Assembly (NCBI GenBank): GCA_022788185.1 | Contig: JALEVV010000027.1 | Span: 1-64,000, forward strand | Direction: 5' to 3' | Source of the DNA: Spirochaetales bacterium | Lineage (GTDB): Bacteria; Spirochaetota; Spirochaetia; Sphaerochaetales; Sphaerochaetaceae | DNA: 64,000 nucleotides | Shown: positions 36,597 through 46,820 of the stretch, in pieces | Numbering within the stretch: position 1 is the first letter of the stretch | How the letters are laid out: each line of letters starts with the position of its first letter | Position numbers and translations under genes: made by a program | Notes under the pieces: model-generated | The model's input: only the letters and a program-made list of their open reading frames with translations | The model's database searches: none | What the model was told of the DNA's origin: nothing

Positions 36597-38195
36597 ATGG
36601 CAGACAGAGTCTATTTTTTTGATACAACGCTGAGGGATGGTGAGCAGGCTCCCGGTTACTCAATGAACCTGGAGGAAAAGATAAAGATCGCAAAACAGCT
36701 TGAAGCCCTTGGTGTGGATATAATCGAGGCAGGTTTTGCCATCTCATCTCCCGGAGACAAGGAGAGTGTGACGGCAATTGCGGGTGCGGTGAAAAACTGT
36801 ACCGTCGCATCCCTGGCGAGGGCACTGCGCAAGGACATCGATGCCGCGTATGAAGCGGTAAAGCATGCAGAGAGCCCCCGCATTCACCTCTTCCTTGCCA
36901 CCAGCGACCTCCATCTCGAGTACAAACTCAGGATGACCCGTGAGGAGGCCCTGGACAGGATCAGAGAGAACGTGCGCTACGCCGCTTCCCTCTGTTCCAA
37001 CATCGAGTTCTCACTGGAGGACGCAACCAGAACCGATCTTGACTACATGTGCCGTGTGGTCGAGCTTGCGATCAAGGAAGGTGCCACCACGGTCAACCTT
37101 CCCGATACGGTCGGTTATTCGACACCTCAGGAGATCGCCCACATGGTCTCCTACGTGAAAAATCACGTACCCAATGTCGACAAGGCAATTCTTTCCATGC
37201 ACTGTCACAACGACCTTGGCCTGGCAGTTGCCAACTCCATGGCAGGCGTAAACGCAGGTGCCCGCCAGATCGAGTGCACGCTCTGCGGTATCGGTGAGAG
37301 GGCAGGTAATGCGGCAATGGAAGAGCTTGCGATGCTCATGCATACCCGTCCCGACCTCTATCCCTATGAGAACAGGATCGTGACCACCGAGATCACGAGA
37401 GCTGCAAGGCTGCTTTCATCCACGACCGGCGTGAAGATCAACCCGTCGAAGGCAATTGTCGGTGCCAACGCCTTTGCCCATGAATCGGGCATTCACCAGC
37501 ACGGCGTTATGGCAAACAGCAAGACCTATGAGATCATGACGCCGGAAAGCGTCGGTCTTACCCAGACCAATCTCGTGCTTGGAAAGCACTCCGGTCAGCA
37601 TGCCTTCACAAAAAAGCTTGCCGAACTCGGTTATGAGCTGCCCAAGGAGGAAATCGACCGCCTCTTTGCAGAGTTCAAGAAGCTCACTGACAGGAAAAAG
37701 ACAGTTTCCGACAGGGACATCATCGCCCTGGTCGAGTCCACTGAGGACGTTAAGAGCCAGCTCTGGACGCTCGAGAACTTCGTCGTCAATAGCGGCAACC
37801 ACATGACGGCAACTGCATGCATGACCCTGAGAAAGGGCGAGAAGACCTATCAGGAGGTTGCTGCAGGCACAGGACCCGTCTATGCGGCGCTCAGAACCGT
37901 CGAAAAGATCATACGTCACCCGTTCAGCCTTGAGGATTATCAGCTTCAGGCCGTTACGGAGCACCGCGATGCGCTTGGCGAGGTGCTTGTCAAAATCAGT
38001 GACGGAACCGGCATATTCCGCGGACGCGGTGTTTCCACCGACGTCATCGAGGCAAGCATCCTGGCATGCCTTAATGCGGTCAATAAGATGCTCGATGAGA
38101 ACCAGAAGGGCATGAGGACCGGTGAATGCGCATCCAAAATGAGTTTTGAAAATGATATGCTCATGGGGCATACGGATAAAACGGAGGATAAGTGA
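36597..38195 (+). CDS. leuA: 2-isopropylmalate synthase
   Basis: A 532-residue enzyme that condenses acetyl-CoA with 2-ketoisovalerate, the committed step of leucine synthesis. The TIM barrel starts [38 protein letters not shown] carries metal-binding His residues, and HESGIHQHG is the usual later motif. The C-terminal leucine-binding regulatory domain is present ([37 protein letters not shown]), so feedback inhibition by leucine is expected. Length is standard. It follows ilvC after 25 bases. Confidence 0.95.
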   Translation: MADRVYFFDTTLRDGEQAPGYSMNLEEKIKIAKQLEALGVDIIEAGFAISSPGDKESVTAIAGAVKNCTVASLARALRKDIDAAYEAVKHAESPRIHLFLATSDLHLEYKLRMTREEALDRIRENVRYAASLCSNIEFSLEDATRTDLDYMCRVVELAIKEGATTVNLPDTVGYSTPQEIAHMVSYVKNHVPNVDKAILSMHCHNDLGLAVANSMAGVNAGARQIECTLCGIGERAGNAAMEELAMLMHTRPDLYPYENRIVTTEITRAARLLSSTTGVKINPSKAIVGANAFAHESGIHQHGVMANSKTYEIMTPESVGLTQTNLVLGKHSGQHAFTKKLAELGYELPKEEIDRLFAEFKKLTDRKKTVSDRDIIALVESTEDVKSQLWTLENFVVNSGNHMTATACMTLRKGEKTYQEVAAGTGPVYAALRTVEKIIRHPFSLEDYQLQAVTEHRDALGEVLVKISDGTGIFRGRGVSTDVIEASILACLNAVNKMLDENQKGMRTGECASKMSFENDMLMGHTDKTEDK

Positions 38196-38196
38196 T

Positions 38197-39456
38197 ATGG
38201 GAATGACCATCACTGAAAAGATACTGGCCAAGGCTGCCGGTGAGAAGTGCGTCCATCCCGGACAGCTCATCATGGCTGACCTTTCAATGGTGCTCGGCAA
38301 CGACATCACGAGCCCTGTCGCCATAAGGGAGTTCCCGAAGTTCGGCGCGGCGGATGTCTTCGACAGGGAAAAGATCGCGCTCGTTCCCGACCACTTCACC
38401 CCGAACAAGGACATAAAGGCAGCTGAGCAGGCAAAGTGCGTGCGCTGCTTTGCCCGTGAGCACGAAATAAAGAACTACTTCGAGGTAGGTGATGTGGGCA
38501 TCGAGCATGCCCTCCTGCCCGAGAAGGGACTTGTCACTGCCGGTGACGTCGTCATCGGTGCCGACAGCCACACATGCACATACGGTGCCCTCGGCGCCTT
38601 CTCAACCGGTGTCGGTTCCACCGACATGGCATGCGGCATGGCAACGGGAAAGGCCTGGTTCAAGGTACCTTCCTCCATCAGGTTCGTCCTGAAGGGCTCC
38701 CTGCAGAAATACGTTTCCGGTAAGGACCTCATCCTCCACATCATCGGCATGATCGGAGTGGACGGTGCCCTCTACAGGAGCATGGAGTTCACCGGGGAAG
38801 GCGTGAAGAACCTTTCAATGGATGACCGGTTCACCGTGTGCAACATGGCAATTGAAGCCGGTGCCAAGAACGGAATCTTCCCCGTTGACGAGAAGACAAT
38901 TGAGTATCTGAAGGCAGCAGGAGCAAAGGATCCCGTCATCTTCGAAAGCGATGAGGATGCTTCCTATGAGATGGAATATGAGATCGACCTTTCGGCTCTC
39001 ACTCCCACGGTTTCCTTCCCGCACCTTCCCTCAAATACAAAAACCTTTGACGACATGCCCGAAGTTAAGATTGATCAGGTAGTAATCGGTTCTTGCACCA
39101 ACGGCCGTTACTCCGACCTAGAGGCTGCGGCAGAGGTCCTTAAGGGACGCCACATCGCCCGTGACGTCAGGGCCATCGTCATTCCCGCAACCCAGAAGAT
39201 CTACAGGGAGGCCATGCACAACGGACTCTTTGACATCTTCCTTGATGCGGGCTGTGTCATCTCGACACCGACCTGCGGTCCCTGTCTCGGAGGTTACATG
39301 GGTATCCTGGCAGCAGGGGAGAGGGCCATTTCCACGACCAACAGGAACTTCGTCGGCAGAATGGGACATGTCGAGAGTGAAGTATACCTTGCTTCCCCCG
39401 CGGTAGCGGCGGCAAGCGCGGTGACGGGTTATATCACTGACCCGAGGAGGATATGA
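38197..39456 (+). CDS. leuC: 3-isopropylmalate dehydratase large subunit
   Basis: A 419-residue aconitase-type [4Fe-4S] enzyme subunit that, with LeuD, isomerises 2- to 3-isopropylmalate. ATG 38197 with an ACGGAGG site is chosen; the ORF-track start at 38146 lies inside leuA. Seen are [11 protein letters not shown]-type ([15 protein letters not shown]), [34 protein letters not shown] (first cluster Cys) and [14 protein letters not shown] (the other two). It matches the shorter archaeal/HacA-like LeuC type rather than the ~470-residue enterobacterial one. Confidence 0.94.
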   Translation: MGMTITEKILAKAAGEKCVHPGQLIMADLSMVLGNDITSPVAIREFPKFGAADVFDREKIALVPDHFTPNKDIKAAEQAKCVRCFAREHEIKNYFEVGDVGIEHALLPEKGLVTAGDVVIGADSHTCTYGALGAFSTGVGSTDMACGMATGKAWFKVPSSIRFVLKGSLQKYVSGKDLILHIIGMIGVDGALYRSMEFTGEGVKNLSMDDRFTVCNMAIEAGAKNGIFPVDEKTIEYLKAAGAKDPVIFESDEDASYEMEYEIDLSALTPTVSFPHLPSNTKTFDDMPEVKIDQVVIGSCTNGRYSDLEAAAEVLKGRHIARDVRAIVIPATQKIYREAMHNGLFDIFLDAGCVISTPTCGPCLGGYMGILAAGERAISTTNRNFVGRMGHVESEVYLASPAVAAASAVTGYITDPRRI

Positions 39457-39947
39457 TGGAAACCAGAGGAAAGGTCTTCAGATATAAGGACAATGTCGAT
39501 ACTGACGTTATCATCCCGGCACGCTATCTCAATACAAGTGCCCCCGCAGAGCTTGCGGCCCACTGCATGGAGGATATCGACACCTCCTTCGTGAAGAGGG
39601 TTGAGCAGGGTGATATCATCGTTGCGGACAGGAACTTCGGCTGCGGCTCATCCCGTGAGCACGCACCCCTTGCCATCAAGGCAAGCGGTATCGGCTGCGT
39701 CATCGCACGCTCCTTTGCCCGCATTTTCTACCGCAACGCCATAAACATCGGACTCCCGATTCTTGAGTGCGAGGCCGCATGTGACGGCATTAAGGAAGGA
39801 GACATCGTTTCCGTAAACTTTGATAACGGTGTCATAACCAACGAGACAAAGGGCGAGAGCTATCAGGCAGAGCCGTTTCCGCCCTTCATGCAGGCCCTCA
39901 TCAAGGCAGGCGGGCTTGCTTCATACATGGCAGGGGAGGGCAGATAA
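39453..39947 (+). CDS. leuD: 3-isopropylmalate dehydratase small subunit
   Basis: A 164-residue swivel domain partner of LeuC. Recognisable are [16 protein letters not shown] and the active-site loop [20 protein letters not shown], followed by [18 protein letters not shown]. The short length fits the same archaeal-like subclass as the LeuC here. Its start overlaps the leuC stop and its own stop overlaps the leuB start, indicating coupled translation. Confidence 0.94.
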   Translation: MMETRGKVFRYKDNVDTDVIIPARYLNTSAPAELAAHCMEDIDTSFVKRVEQGDIIVADRNFGCGSSREHAPLAIKASGIGCVIARSFARIFYRNAINIGLPILECEAACDGIKEGDIVSVNFDNGVITNETKGESYQAEPFPPFMQALIKAGGLASYMAGEGR

Positions 39948-41014
39948 TGGAACTCAGAATAGCAGTCGTACCCGGTGACGGAATCGGACCGGACATCGTT
40001 CGTGAAGCAGTCAGCGTACTGAAAAAGGTATGTGAGGTTTTCAACCACACCCTCGTGACCGAGACCGTCCTGGCTGGCGGTGCCGCCATCGATGAGTACG
40101 GAATCCCCCTTCCGGAGAGCACGCTTGATGCATGTAAGCGTGCCGATGCCGTTCTGCTCGGCGCAGTAGGCGGTCCCAAGTGGGATAACGTCGAGTCCTC
40201 AAAAAGACCCGAGAAGGCCCTGCTCGGACTCAGAAGCGCCCTCGGACTCTTCTGCAACCTCCGCCCGGCACTTCTCTATAAGCAGCTGAAGTCAGCCTGC
40301 CCCCTTAGGGCAGACATCATCGGGGAAGGCCTCGACATCATGGTGGTGCGTGAGCTCACCGGCGGCATCTACTTCGGCGAGAAGGGTAAAAGTGAGGATG
40401 GCGAGAGCGCATATGACATCATGGCCTACTCAAAGCCCGAGGTCGAGCGCATTGCCAGAAAGGCCTTTGAGATCGCAAGGAAGAGAAACGGCAAGGTAAC
40501 AAGCGTCGACAAGGCCAACGTCCTTGAGACCAGCAGGCTCTGGAGGGCTACGACCGAAGCAGTCCATAAGGAGTATGAGGATGTGGAGCTCAACCATCTC
40601 TACGTTGATAACGCATCGATGCAGCTTGTGAGAAATCCCCACCAGTTCGACGTCATCCTGACGGAGAACATGTTCGGGGACATCCTCTCCGATGAGGCCA
40701 GCATGATCACGGGTTCGATCGGAATGCTCCCGTCCGCTTCCCTCAGGGAGGACAGCTTCGGCATGTACGAGCCGATTCACGGATCCGCTCCCGACATTGC
40801 CGGAATGGACAAGGCCAACCCGATCGCAACGATTCTTTCAGTTGCCATGATGCTCCGCTACACGTTCGGCCTTTCCGATGAGGCTGCCTCCGTCGAGAAG
40901 GCAGTGTATGACGCCCTTGAGGACGGTCTCAGGTGCGCCGATATCTACTCGGAGGGTACGACCCTCCTCGGCACTGCCGCCATGGGCAGCGCAATTGCAG
41001 CAAGGATAAGATGA
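39947..41014 (+). CDS. leuB: 3-isopropylmalate dehydrogenase
   Basis: A 355-residue NAD-dependent decarboxylating dehydrogenase forming 2-ketoisocaproate. The start [17 protein letters not shown], the substrate-binding [18 protein letters not shown] and [16 protein letters not shown], and the metal/NAD segment [21 protein letters not shown] are all conserved. [16 protein letters not shown] follows near the C-terminus. ATG overlaps the leuD stop by one base and the stop overlaps the ilvD start. Confidence 0.96.
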   Translation: MELRIAVVPGDGIGPDIVREAVSVLKKVCEVFNHTLVTETVLAGGAAIDEYGIPLPESTLDACKRADAVLLGAVGGPKWDNVESSKRPEKALLGLRSALGLFCNLRPALLYKQLKSACPLRADIIGEGLDIMVVRELTGGIYFGEKGKSEDGESAYDIMAYSKPEVERIARKAFEIARKRNGKVTSVDKANVLETSRLWRATTEAVHKEYEDVELNHLYVDNASMQLVRNPHQFDVILTENMFGDILSDEASMITGSIGMLPSASLREDSFGMYEPIHGSAPDIAGMDKANPIATILSVAMMLRYTFGLSDEAASVEKAVYDALEDGLRCADIYSEGTTLLGTAAMGSAIAARIR

Positions 41015-42693
41015 TGAAAAGAAGTGATGTAATGACACAGGGCCCCGAAAGGGCACCGCACAGAAGCCTCATGAAGGCTCTCGGATGGACTGACAGGGAA
41101 ATCAACATGCCGATGATCGGCATTGTCTCAGGCTACAATGAGATCATCCCGGGCCATGTCCAGCTCAACAGGATCGTTGAGGCAGTCAAGGCCGGTGTAA
41201 GGGAAGCAGGCGGTAATCCCGTGACCTTCCCCGTCATCGGAGTGTGTGACGGTATCGCCATGGGACACACCGGAATGAAGTACTCCCTTGCATCGCGCGA
41301 GCTCATCGCTGATTCAATCGAGGTCATGGCAACTGCCCATCCCTTCGATGCACTGGTGCTGGTTCCCAACTGTGACAAGATCGTTCCCGGCATGCTGATG
41401 GCAGCCCTCCGCCTCAACCTCCCCACGATCGTGGTATCCGGAGGTGCGATGCTGGCAGGACACCTTCCCGGAGGCGATAAGAAGGGCATGAGCCTTTCAA
41501 GTATGTTCGAGGCAGTCGGTAAGCACGCTGCAGGAAAGATGAGCGATGAGGAGCTCCTGCAGTGGGAGAACAGCGTCTGTCCTTCCTGCGGTTCCTGCTC
41601 AGGCATGTACACCGCAAACAGCATGAACTGTCTCTGCGAGGCAATCGGTGCCGCCCTTCCCGGAAACGGAACCATTCCGTGCGTATATGCCGCGCGTGAA
41701 CGCCTTGCAAAGGAATCCGGATACAAGATCATGGAGCTTCTCGAGAAGAACATAAGGCTTCGTGACATAATGACACTCGATGCCTTCGAGAACGCACTCA
41801 AGGTCGACATGGCCCTCGGCTGTTCAACCAACACGATGCTCCATCTGCCCGCACTCGCCCACGAGGCAGGCGTTAAGATCGACATCTTCCGCGCAAACGA
41901 AATCTCTGCAGAGGTTCCCAACCTCTGTCACCTTGCACCTGCAGGTAAGGACCACATCGAGGACCTTAACCTGGCCGGCGGCGTAATGGCAGTCATGAAG
42001 GAGCTTGATAAGAAGGGTATTCTGAAGAGGGATCTCATGACAGTTACCTGTCACTCCATCTCCGATTCCTTCGATAAGGCAGTCAACTACGATCCTGAGG
42101 TCATCAGACCGATCGACAACCCGTATTCTGCCACAGGCGGAATCGCAGTGCTGAAGGGCAACCTGGCACCGGACGGAGCCGTCGTCAAGCGCTCCGCTGT
42201 CGCAGCCGAGATGCTCGAGCATACAGGTCCCGCAAAGGTCTATGAGAGTGAGGAAGAGGCTATTGCCGCAATCTTCTCCGGAAAGATCGTATCAGGCGAC
42301 GTGGTCGTCATCCGCTATGAAGGTCCCAAGGGCGGTCCCGGCATGAGGGAGATGCTTTCCCCGACTTCCGCAATTGCCGGAATGGGCCTGGATAAGGAAG
42401 TTGCCCTCATCACGGACGGAAGGTTCTCAGGTGCCACGAGAGGTGCTTCCATCGGACACGTCTCACCCGAGGCAGCCCTCGGCGGAACCATCGCCCTCGT
42501 GAAGGACGGAGACCTCATCCACATCGACATCAATAACGGAGTTCTCGAGCTCAAGGTAAGTGATGAGGAGCTTGAGGCGAGAAGGGCAGCTCTCGTGCCC
42601 CACCAGCCCAAGATCACGAAAGGCTACCTTGCCCGCTATGCCCAGCGCGTCACAAGCGCAAGTCAGGGCGCCATTTTCAGGGAGGATATCTAA
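41011..42693 (+). CDS. ilvD: Dihydroxy-acid dehydratase
   Basis: A 560-residue Fe-S dehydratase, third common step of Val/Ile synthesis. ATG 41011 overlaps the leuB stop (ATGA); the longer ORF-track start at 40933 lies inside leuB. Cluster Cys residues are in [15 protein letters not shown] and [27 protein letters not shown]-like [22 protein letters not shown], the IlvD/Edd signature, is near the C-terminus. Length is typical. Confidence 0.95.
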   Translation: MMKRSDVMTQGPERAPHRSLMKALGWTDREINMPMIGIVSGYNEIIPGHVQLNRIVEAVKAGVREAGGNPVTFPVIGVCDGIAMGHTGMKYSLASRELIADSIEVMATAHPFDALVLVPNCDKIVPGMLMAALRLNLPTIVVSGGAMLAGHLPGGDKKGMSLSSMFEAVGKHAAGKMSDEELLQWENSVCPSCGSCSGMYTANSMNCLCEAIGAALPGNGTIPCVYAARERLAKESGYKIMELLEKNIRLRDIMTLDAFENALKVDMALGCSTNTMLHLPALAHEAGVKIDIFRANEISAEVPNLCHLAPAGKDHIEDLNLAGGVMAVMKELDKKGILKRDLMTVTCHSISDSFDKAVNYDPEVIRPIDNPYSATGGIAVLKGNLAPDGAVVKRSAVAAEMLEHTGPAKVYESEEEAIAAIFSGKIVSGDVVVIRYEGPKGGPGMREMLSPTSAIAGMGLDKEVALITDGRFSGATRGASIGHVSPEAALGGTIALVKDGDLIHIDINNGVLELKVSDEELEARRAALVPHQPKITKGYLARYAQRVTSASQGAIFREDI

Positions 42694-42694
42694 G

Positions 42695-44380
42695 TTGCAG
42701 ATAACAGGTGCACAGCTTATCATCGAGTGTCTCGTCGAACAGGGAGTTGACCGCGTCTTCGGCTACCCGGGCGGTCAGGTCATCCCCCTCTACGATGCGC
42801 TCTACATGAACAGGGACAGGGTGAAGCACATCCTGACAGCCCATGAGCAGGGCGCAAGCCATGCCGCTGACGGTTATGCCCGCTCCACCGGAAAGGTGGG
42901 CGTGTGCATCGCGACCTCGGGTCCCGGTGCGACCAACCTCGTCACCGGTCTTGCCACCGCCTACATGGACTCATCCCCGGTCGTTGCCATCACCGGTAAC
43001 GTGCCCATCTCACTGCTTGGACGCGACAGCTTCCAGGAAGTTGACATCACCGGCGTCACGATGCCGATAACGAAGCACAACTACATCGTAAAGGACAAGA
43101 ACGAACTGGCGTCCACGCTCCGCGAAGCGTTCCGTATCGCCCGTGAGGGACGTCCCGGTCCCGTTCTCGTGGATATTCCCAAGAACATTCAGGCCGACAT
43201 GATTGAGTATGAGAAGGCTGAGATCGAACCCGTGAAGCGCGATACTTCCCGCCTCCGCGATGAGGATGTGGAGAAGGCGATCAACCTGATCGGCACTTCC
43301 GAGCGCCCGATGTGCTACATCGGCGGCGGTGTCATAAGGTCAGATGCTTCAGCTGAGCTCCTTGAGTTCCTGGAGAAGATCGATGCACCCGTATGCTCAT
43401 CCCTGATGGGCCTCGGTGCCGTTCCCAGCGACAATCCCCGCTTCACGGGCATGGTCGGTATGCACGGAACTAAGGTCAGCAACCTTTCGATCAATGCATG
43501 TGACCTCCTGATCGTAATCGGTGCCCGCTTCTCCGACAGGGTAATAAGCAAGGGCTCAACGTTCGCAACCCAGGCAAACATCCTTCATCTCGACATCGAC
43601 CCGGCTGAGTTCGACAAGAACATCATTTCCGACAGCCACGTCATCGGAGACGTAAAGGAAATCCTTACCGTAATGAACAGCCGCCTTGAGAAGAGGGAGC
43701 ATAAGGATTGGATGGAGAAGGTAGAGAGCTACAAGAGACGTTTCCCCATGAAGGTCACTCTCGAGTCCAGACGTCCCCGTGAGATCCTGCGTGCCCTTGA
43801 CAGGGTGCTCTCCCGTGAGAAGGAGGCCTTCGTGGCCACTGAGGTCGGTCAGCACCAGATGTGGGCTGCCCAGTACCTTAAGCACCAGAAGCCGAGACAC
43901 TTCCTGACTTCCGGCGGACTGGGAACGATGGGCTTCGGAACAGGTGCCGCCATCGGTGCCCAGGTCGCAAATCCTGAGGCGAGGGTTTGTAACGTGGCAG
44001 GTGACGGATCCTTCAGGATGAACTGCAACGAGCTTGCGACAATCGCACGCTATCAGCTGCCTGTCGTCATCCTGGTCTTCAACAACCACTGCCTCGGCAT
44101 GGTACGCCAGTGGCAGAACCTCTTCTTCCAGAAGCACTACAGCGAGACCACGCTGGACACACCCCTTGACTGGGTGAAGCTGGCCGAGGCCTACGGTGTG
44201 AAGGGTATGAGGATGAGGGCCGATGACGATGCTGAAGCAATCCTTCAGTCAGCCTTTGACCTGAAGACGGGCGTGGTCATTGACTGCGAGATCCCCATCG
44301 ATGACAAGGTCCTGCCGATGGTTGCTCCCGGAGCTTCCATCAACGACATGATGGGCTTCATCGACAACGAAAACCCCTGA
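42695..44380 (+). CDS. ilvB: Acetolactate synthase large (catalytic) subunit
   Basis: A 561-residue thiamine-diphosphate enzyme making acetolactate and acetohydroxybutyrate. The start is TTG at 42695, nine bases after GGAGG; the ORF-track start at 42560 lies inside ilvD. ITGAQLIIECLVEQGVDRVF is the family beginning, followed by GYPGGQVIPLYDAL, AHEQGASHAADGYARSTGK (catalytic Glu), TSGPGATNLVTG and the ThDP motif GDGSFRMNCNELATI..NN. Its regulatory subunit gene ilvN is eight genes upstream, at the head of the same operon. Confidence 0.95.
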   Translation: MQITGAQLIIECLVEQGVDRVFGYPGGQVIPLYDALYMNRDRVKHILTAHEQGASHAADGYARSTGKVGVCIATSGPGATNLVTGLATAYMDSSPVVAITGNVPISLLGRDSFQEVDITGVTMPITKHNYIVKDKNELASTLREAFRIAREGRPGPVLVDIPKNIQADMIEYEKAEIEPVKRDTSRLRDEDVEKAINLIGTSERPMCYIGGGVIRSDASAELLEFLEKIDAPVCSSLMGLGAVPSDNPRFTGMVGMHGTKVSNLSINACDLLIVIGARFSDRVISKGSTFATQANILHLDIDPAEFDKNIISDSHVIGDVKEILTVMNSRLEKREHKDWMEKVESYKRRFPMKVTLESRRPREILRALDRVLSREKEAFVATEVGQHQMWAAQYLKHQKPRHFLTSGGLGTMGFGTGAAIGAQVANPEARVCNVAGDGSFRMNCNELATIARYQLPVVILVFNNHCLGMVRQWQNLFFQKHYSETTLDTPLDWVKLAEAYGVKGMRMRADDDAEAILQSAFDLKTGVVIDCEIPIDDKVLPMVAPGASINDMMGFIDNENP

Positions 44381-44387
44381 ATTATGT

Positions 44388-44416
44388 GTCCCGGATGGAT
44401 TAAACCCGTCCGGGAC
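44388..44416 (+). terminator. Hairpin ending the ilv-leu operon
   Basis: GTCCCGGA (44388-44395) pairs with TCCGGGAC (44409-44416) around a 13-base loop. The following sequence is A/T mixed rather than a T tract. Confidence 0.6.
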
Positions 44417-44446
44417 ATGAAATTATCACTGTTTTTCTGATTTTTC

Positions 44447-44474
44447 TTGACAATTTTCCAAGTTGTGTTAATAT
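44447..44474 (+). promoter_or_regulatory. Promoter P1 of rpmF-acpP-rnc
   Basis: Consensus TTGACA (44447-44452), 16-base spacer, TATAAT-like TAATAT (44469-44474). Confidence 0.75.
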
Positions 44475-44524
44475 TGGTGTCAGGTTAGCAGATTTTTTTC
44501 GGTTGAATAAGAAGTTGCACTGTA

Positions 44525-44553
44525 TTGACGAACGTGTCTGTTACTGTTAATAT
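44525..44553 (+). promoter_or_regulatory. Promoter P2 of rpmF-acpP-rnc
   Basis: TTGACG (44525-44530), 17-base spacer, TAATAT (44548-44553). It has the same -10 hexamer as P1, 79 bases upstream. The rpmF ATG is at 44601. Confidence 0.75.
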
Positions 44554-44600
44554 CGTGAAAGTGTCTTATCACGAGAATAAACTAGAGAGGTTAAAATAAA

Positions 44601-44786
44601 ATGGCAACTCCAAAGTATAAAACATCAAAATCTAAGGCAGCATCACGCAAGGCTGCTAACATGAAGCTTGCAGCTCCTACCCTTTCTCCTTGCCAGACAT
44701 GCGGTAACCTTGTACCCTCACATCAGGTATGCCCTAAGTGCGGTTACTACAACGGTAAGCAGGTCGTTGAGAAGGATGCTGAATAA
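44601..44786 (+). CDS. rpmF: 50S ribosomal protein L32
   Basis: A 61-residue zinc-type L32. The basic N-terminus ([19 protein letters not shown]) and four Cys in SPCQTCGNL and CPKCGYYNG are diagnostic. AGAGAGG precedes the ATG. The rpmF-acpP-rnc order, with strong tandem promoters, links ribosome and fatty-acid synthesis genes as in many bacteria. Confidence 0.95.
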   Translation: MATPKYKTSKSKAASRKAANMKLAAPTLSPCQTCGNLVPSHQVCPKCGYYNGKQVVEKDAE

Positions 44787-44797
44787 GGAGAATTGAA

Positions 44798-45040
44798 ATG
44801 ACACAGGATCAGGTTCTTGCAAAAGTTAAAGATCTCGTCGCTGAAAAGCTTTCCGTCGATCCCGCCAAGGTAGTTCCTTCTGCATCTTTCAGAAAGGATC
44901 TCGGCGCTGACAGCCTTGACACATATGAGCTCGTCTATGCCATCGAAGAGGAACTCGGCGTTACCATTCCCGATGACATGGCTACAGAGTTCGAGACTGT
45001 AGGCGATGCAGTGAAGTTCCTTGCAGAGCAGCTCGGCTGA
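44798..45040 (+). CDS. acpP: Acyl carrier protein
   Basis: An 80-residue ACP. The phosphopantetheine attachment Ser is S39 in [19 protein letters not shown], followed by [19 protein letters not shown], the usual third and fourth helices. It carries growing acyl chains in type II fatty acid synthesis. AAGGAG precedes the ATG. It lies 11 bases after rpmF and 2 bases before rnc. Confidence 0.95.
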   Translation: MTQDQVLAKVKDLVAEKLSVDPAKVVPSASFRKDLGADSLDTYELVYAIEEELGVTIPDDMATEFETVGDAVKFLAEQLG

Positions 45041-45042
45041 TC

Positions 45043-45786
45043 GTGGAAAAGTATTACTTAAAGGCTCCTCAGCTTACTCAGAAGCGTATTGAGGAGCTTT
45101 CCTGTTTTCAGGAGACGATAGGAATAAAGTTCAGTGAGCTGAGATTGCTGAATCTCGCTTTTACCCACACATCCTATGCCAATGAGGTTTTCGGTGATGT
45201 GGATAACAACGAGAGACTGGAATTTCTTGGTGACAGCATACTCGGTATGGTGACTGCCGAGTATCTCTTTGAGAATCTTCCCGATTTCAGGGAAGGGGAC
45301 TTTTCACGCATAAAGGCAACAGTGGTTTCCGAAGAGAGCCTCGCCGAGGTTGCGCTTAAGCTTCACATCTCCGATTACCTTCTCTTAAGCAAGGGTGAGG
45401 AGATGCATCAGGGAAGGTTCAAGAAGGCAATTCTTGCAGACTGCATGGAAGCGGTCATAGCCGCCATCTACCTGGATAAGGGCTTTGAAACTGCCAAGGC
45501 ATACGTACTTTCCTTCATAGCCGGACAGGTCGAGAAGGTCCTGGCGGGAAGGAACTCCAATAAGGATTACAAAAGCCTTCTTCAGGTTTACTTTCAGAAA
45601 AAGAAGAACAAGGTTCCCGAGTACTTCCTCGATCATGTGGAGGGCCCGAACCATGAACAGAAGTTCTTCGTCAAGGTCTTTCTCGGACAGAAGTGCTACG
45701 GTATGGCTGAAGGGACCAACAAGAAAAGTGCAGAGCAGAATGCAGCCCGGCTGGCACTTAAGGAGCTGGGATTAATCGAAGAATGA
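45043..45786 (+). CDS. rnc: Ribonuclease III
   Basis: A 247-residue double-strand RNA endonuclease that processes rRNA and regulatory RNAs. GTG start. The signature NERLEFLGDSILGMV lies near residues 56-70 with its metal-binding acidic residues, and a second acidic cluster is in ADCMEAVIAAIYLDKG. The C-terminal dsRNA-binding domain begins near 165 (DYKSLLQVYFQKKKN) and ends GTNKKSAEQNAARLALKELG. Length and order are standard. Confidence 0.95.
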   Translation: MEKYYLKAPQLTQKRIEELSCFQETIGIKFSELRLLNLAFTHTSYANEVFGDVDNNERLEFLGDSILGMVTAEYLFENLPDFREGDFSRIKATVVSEESLAEVALKLHISDYLLLSKGEEMHQGRFKKAILADCMEAVIAAIYLDKGFETAKAYVLSFIAGQVEKVLAGRNSNKDYKSLLQVYFQKKKNKVPEYFLDHVEGPNHEQKFFVKVFLGQKCYGMAEGTNKKSAEQNAARLALKELGLIEE

Positions 45787-45811
45787 CCTCCTGTACGGAG
45801 GCTTCTTTTTT
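45787..45811 (+). terminator. Intrinsic terminator after rnc
   Basis: CCTCC (45787-45791), loop TGTAC, GGAGG (45797-45801), then CTTCTTTTTT. It begins immediately behind the rnc stop codon. Confidence 0.8.
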
Positions 45812-45827
45812 CCCATGCAGGGAATTC

Positions 45828-45854
45828 CGACACTTTTCCGTGTATTATATATAG
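45828..45854 (+). promoter_or_regulatory. Candidate promoter of the Rpn nuclease gene
   Basis: Contains TTTTCCGTGTATTAT (45834-45848), identical to the element before the methyltransferase gene at 13410. With a 17-base spacer, CCGACA and TATAGA would be the -35 and -10. Confidence 0.4.
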
Positions 45855-45884
45855 AGGGTAGTGAATCCCTCTGAAGGATAGTAC

Positions 45885-46790
45885 ATGGAATACCTGGAAA
45901 TCATAAAGGGCAGTGCCGACGACAGGTTGGATGAGACATGCAAGACCATCCTGAGGATTCCGGAACTGACGGCAAGGACACTTGTCATCGCGCTACCTCA
46001 TTTCCGCAGCATCCCGCTTGCCGGGATAATATCATCACTTCCCGTTGAGGGAGATCTGGTGGTTCTGGGAGATGGAGACAAACGGAAGGTGCGTATGGAT
46101 ACCTATTACCGCTGCTTCCTTCCCGACGGAAGACAAATACGCATCAACACTGAAGTTCAGGGTAATGTGGGGCGGGACAACACACTCGTGAACAGAGGGC
46201 TTGCAACCATGTCCCTTATTCTGATCGATGAGTGCAGAAAGCACATCAGAAATCAGGAGTATGGGAAGCTGACTGACATGTGCTCGATCTGGATATGTCC
46301 TAATGCTGCCGAAGACAGAATAGAGCATGCCGTGATGGCGCCTTCGGACGGTAAGTCGTATTTCGCTGACGGATCCTATGACCTGATGCGGCTCTGCTTC
46401 ATTTTCATGAGTAAGGACGGAAGCGATGAGACCCTGGACAGATCAATAGCAGGGGGAGACAGGGTACTTGAAGAATCATTGTCTTGCCTTTGGGCAGTTT
46501 TTTCGACACAATATGATCAGGAAGAGAAGAAAAGAATTCTCAGGGACCGGTATGGTCTGTCACATTTTGCAGTAGAGGAGAGCATTAAGATGTGTACTTA
46601 TTCACAGATGATCCGCAGCAGCAGTTTTCAGGAAGGTGAAGTACTTGGTGAAAAACGCGGCGTACGTAAATCCTTTATCGAATTATACCTTGATGGAGAT
46701 TACCCTCTGGAAAAGGCGGCGGCAAAGTGTTCTCTTCCTGTTTCTGAGTTTCTAATACTTGTCGATAAATATAAGAACGGGCAGTTCTGA
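45885..46790 (+). CDS. Rpn-family PD-(D/E)XK nuclease (transposase_31-like)
   Basis: A 301-residue protein of the Rpn/PDDEXK group, DNases first seen as recombination-promoting or putative transposases and later linked to toxin-type phage defence. The nuclease core is in residues 45-95: MDTYYRCFLPDGRQIRINTE followed by VQGN, where the E-x-Q replaces E-x-K as usual in this family. The family's mobile-like spread fits its solitary position between core genes. An internal in-frame start for the C-terminal 66 residues and a downstream copy of that segment are listed separately. Confidence 0.8.
   Translation: MEYLEIIKGSADDRLDETCKTILRIPELTARTLVIALPHFRSIPLAGIISSLPVEGDLVVLGDGDKRKVRMDTYYRCFLPDGRQIRINTEVQGNVGRDNTLVNRGLATMSLILIDECRKHIRNQEYGKLTDMCSIWICPNAAEDRIEHAVMAPSDGKSYFADGSYDLMRLCFIFMSKDGSDETLDRSIAGGDRVLEESLSCLWAVFSTQYDQEEKKRILRDRYGLSHFAVEESIKMCTYSQMIRSSSFQEGEVLGEKRGVRKSFIELYLDGDYPLEKAAAKCSLPVSEFLILVDKYKNGQF
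46590..46790 (+). CDS. Probable internal small product of the Rpn gene (RpnS-like)
   Basis: Inside the nuclease gene and in its frame, an ATG at 46590 is preceded by GAGGAG at 46575-46580, a strong ribosome site with nine bases spacing. It would yield a 66-residue C-terminal product (MCTYSQMIRSSSFQEGE onwards). E. coli Rpn genes are known to make such an intragenic small protein that blocks the full-length nuclease. The free-standing copy downstream starts at exactly the same Met, which supports this start being real. Confidence 0.55.
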   Translation: MCTYSQMIRSSSFQEGEVLGEKRGVRKSFIELYLDGDYPLEKAAAKCSLPVSEFLILVDKYKNGQF

Positions 46791-46820
46791 GATTATATGG
46801 TTGAAGGTAAGGACTGAGCA

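Noticed and set aside
37416-38414. 332-codon minus-strand ORF opposite leuA and leuC
   Set aside because: Antisense shadow of strongly conserved genes with high third-position G+C; no ribosome site or domain.
41133-41921. 262-codon minus-strand ORF opposite ilvD
   Set aside because: Antisense shadow; the plus-strand IlvD motifs cover the whole stretch.
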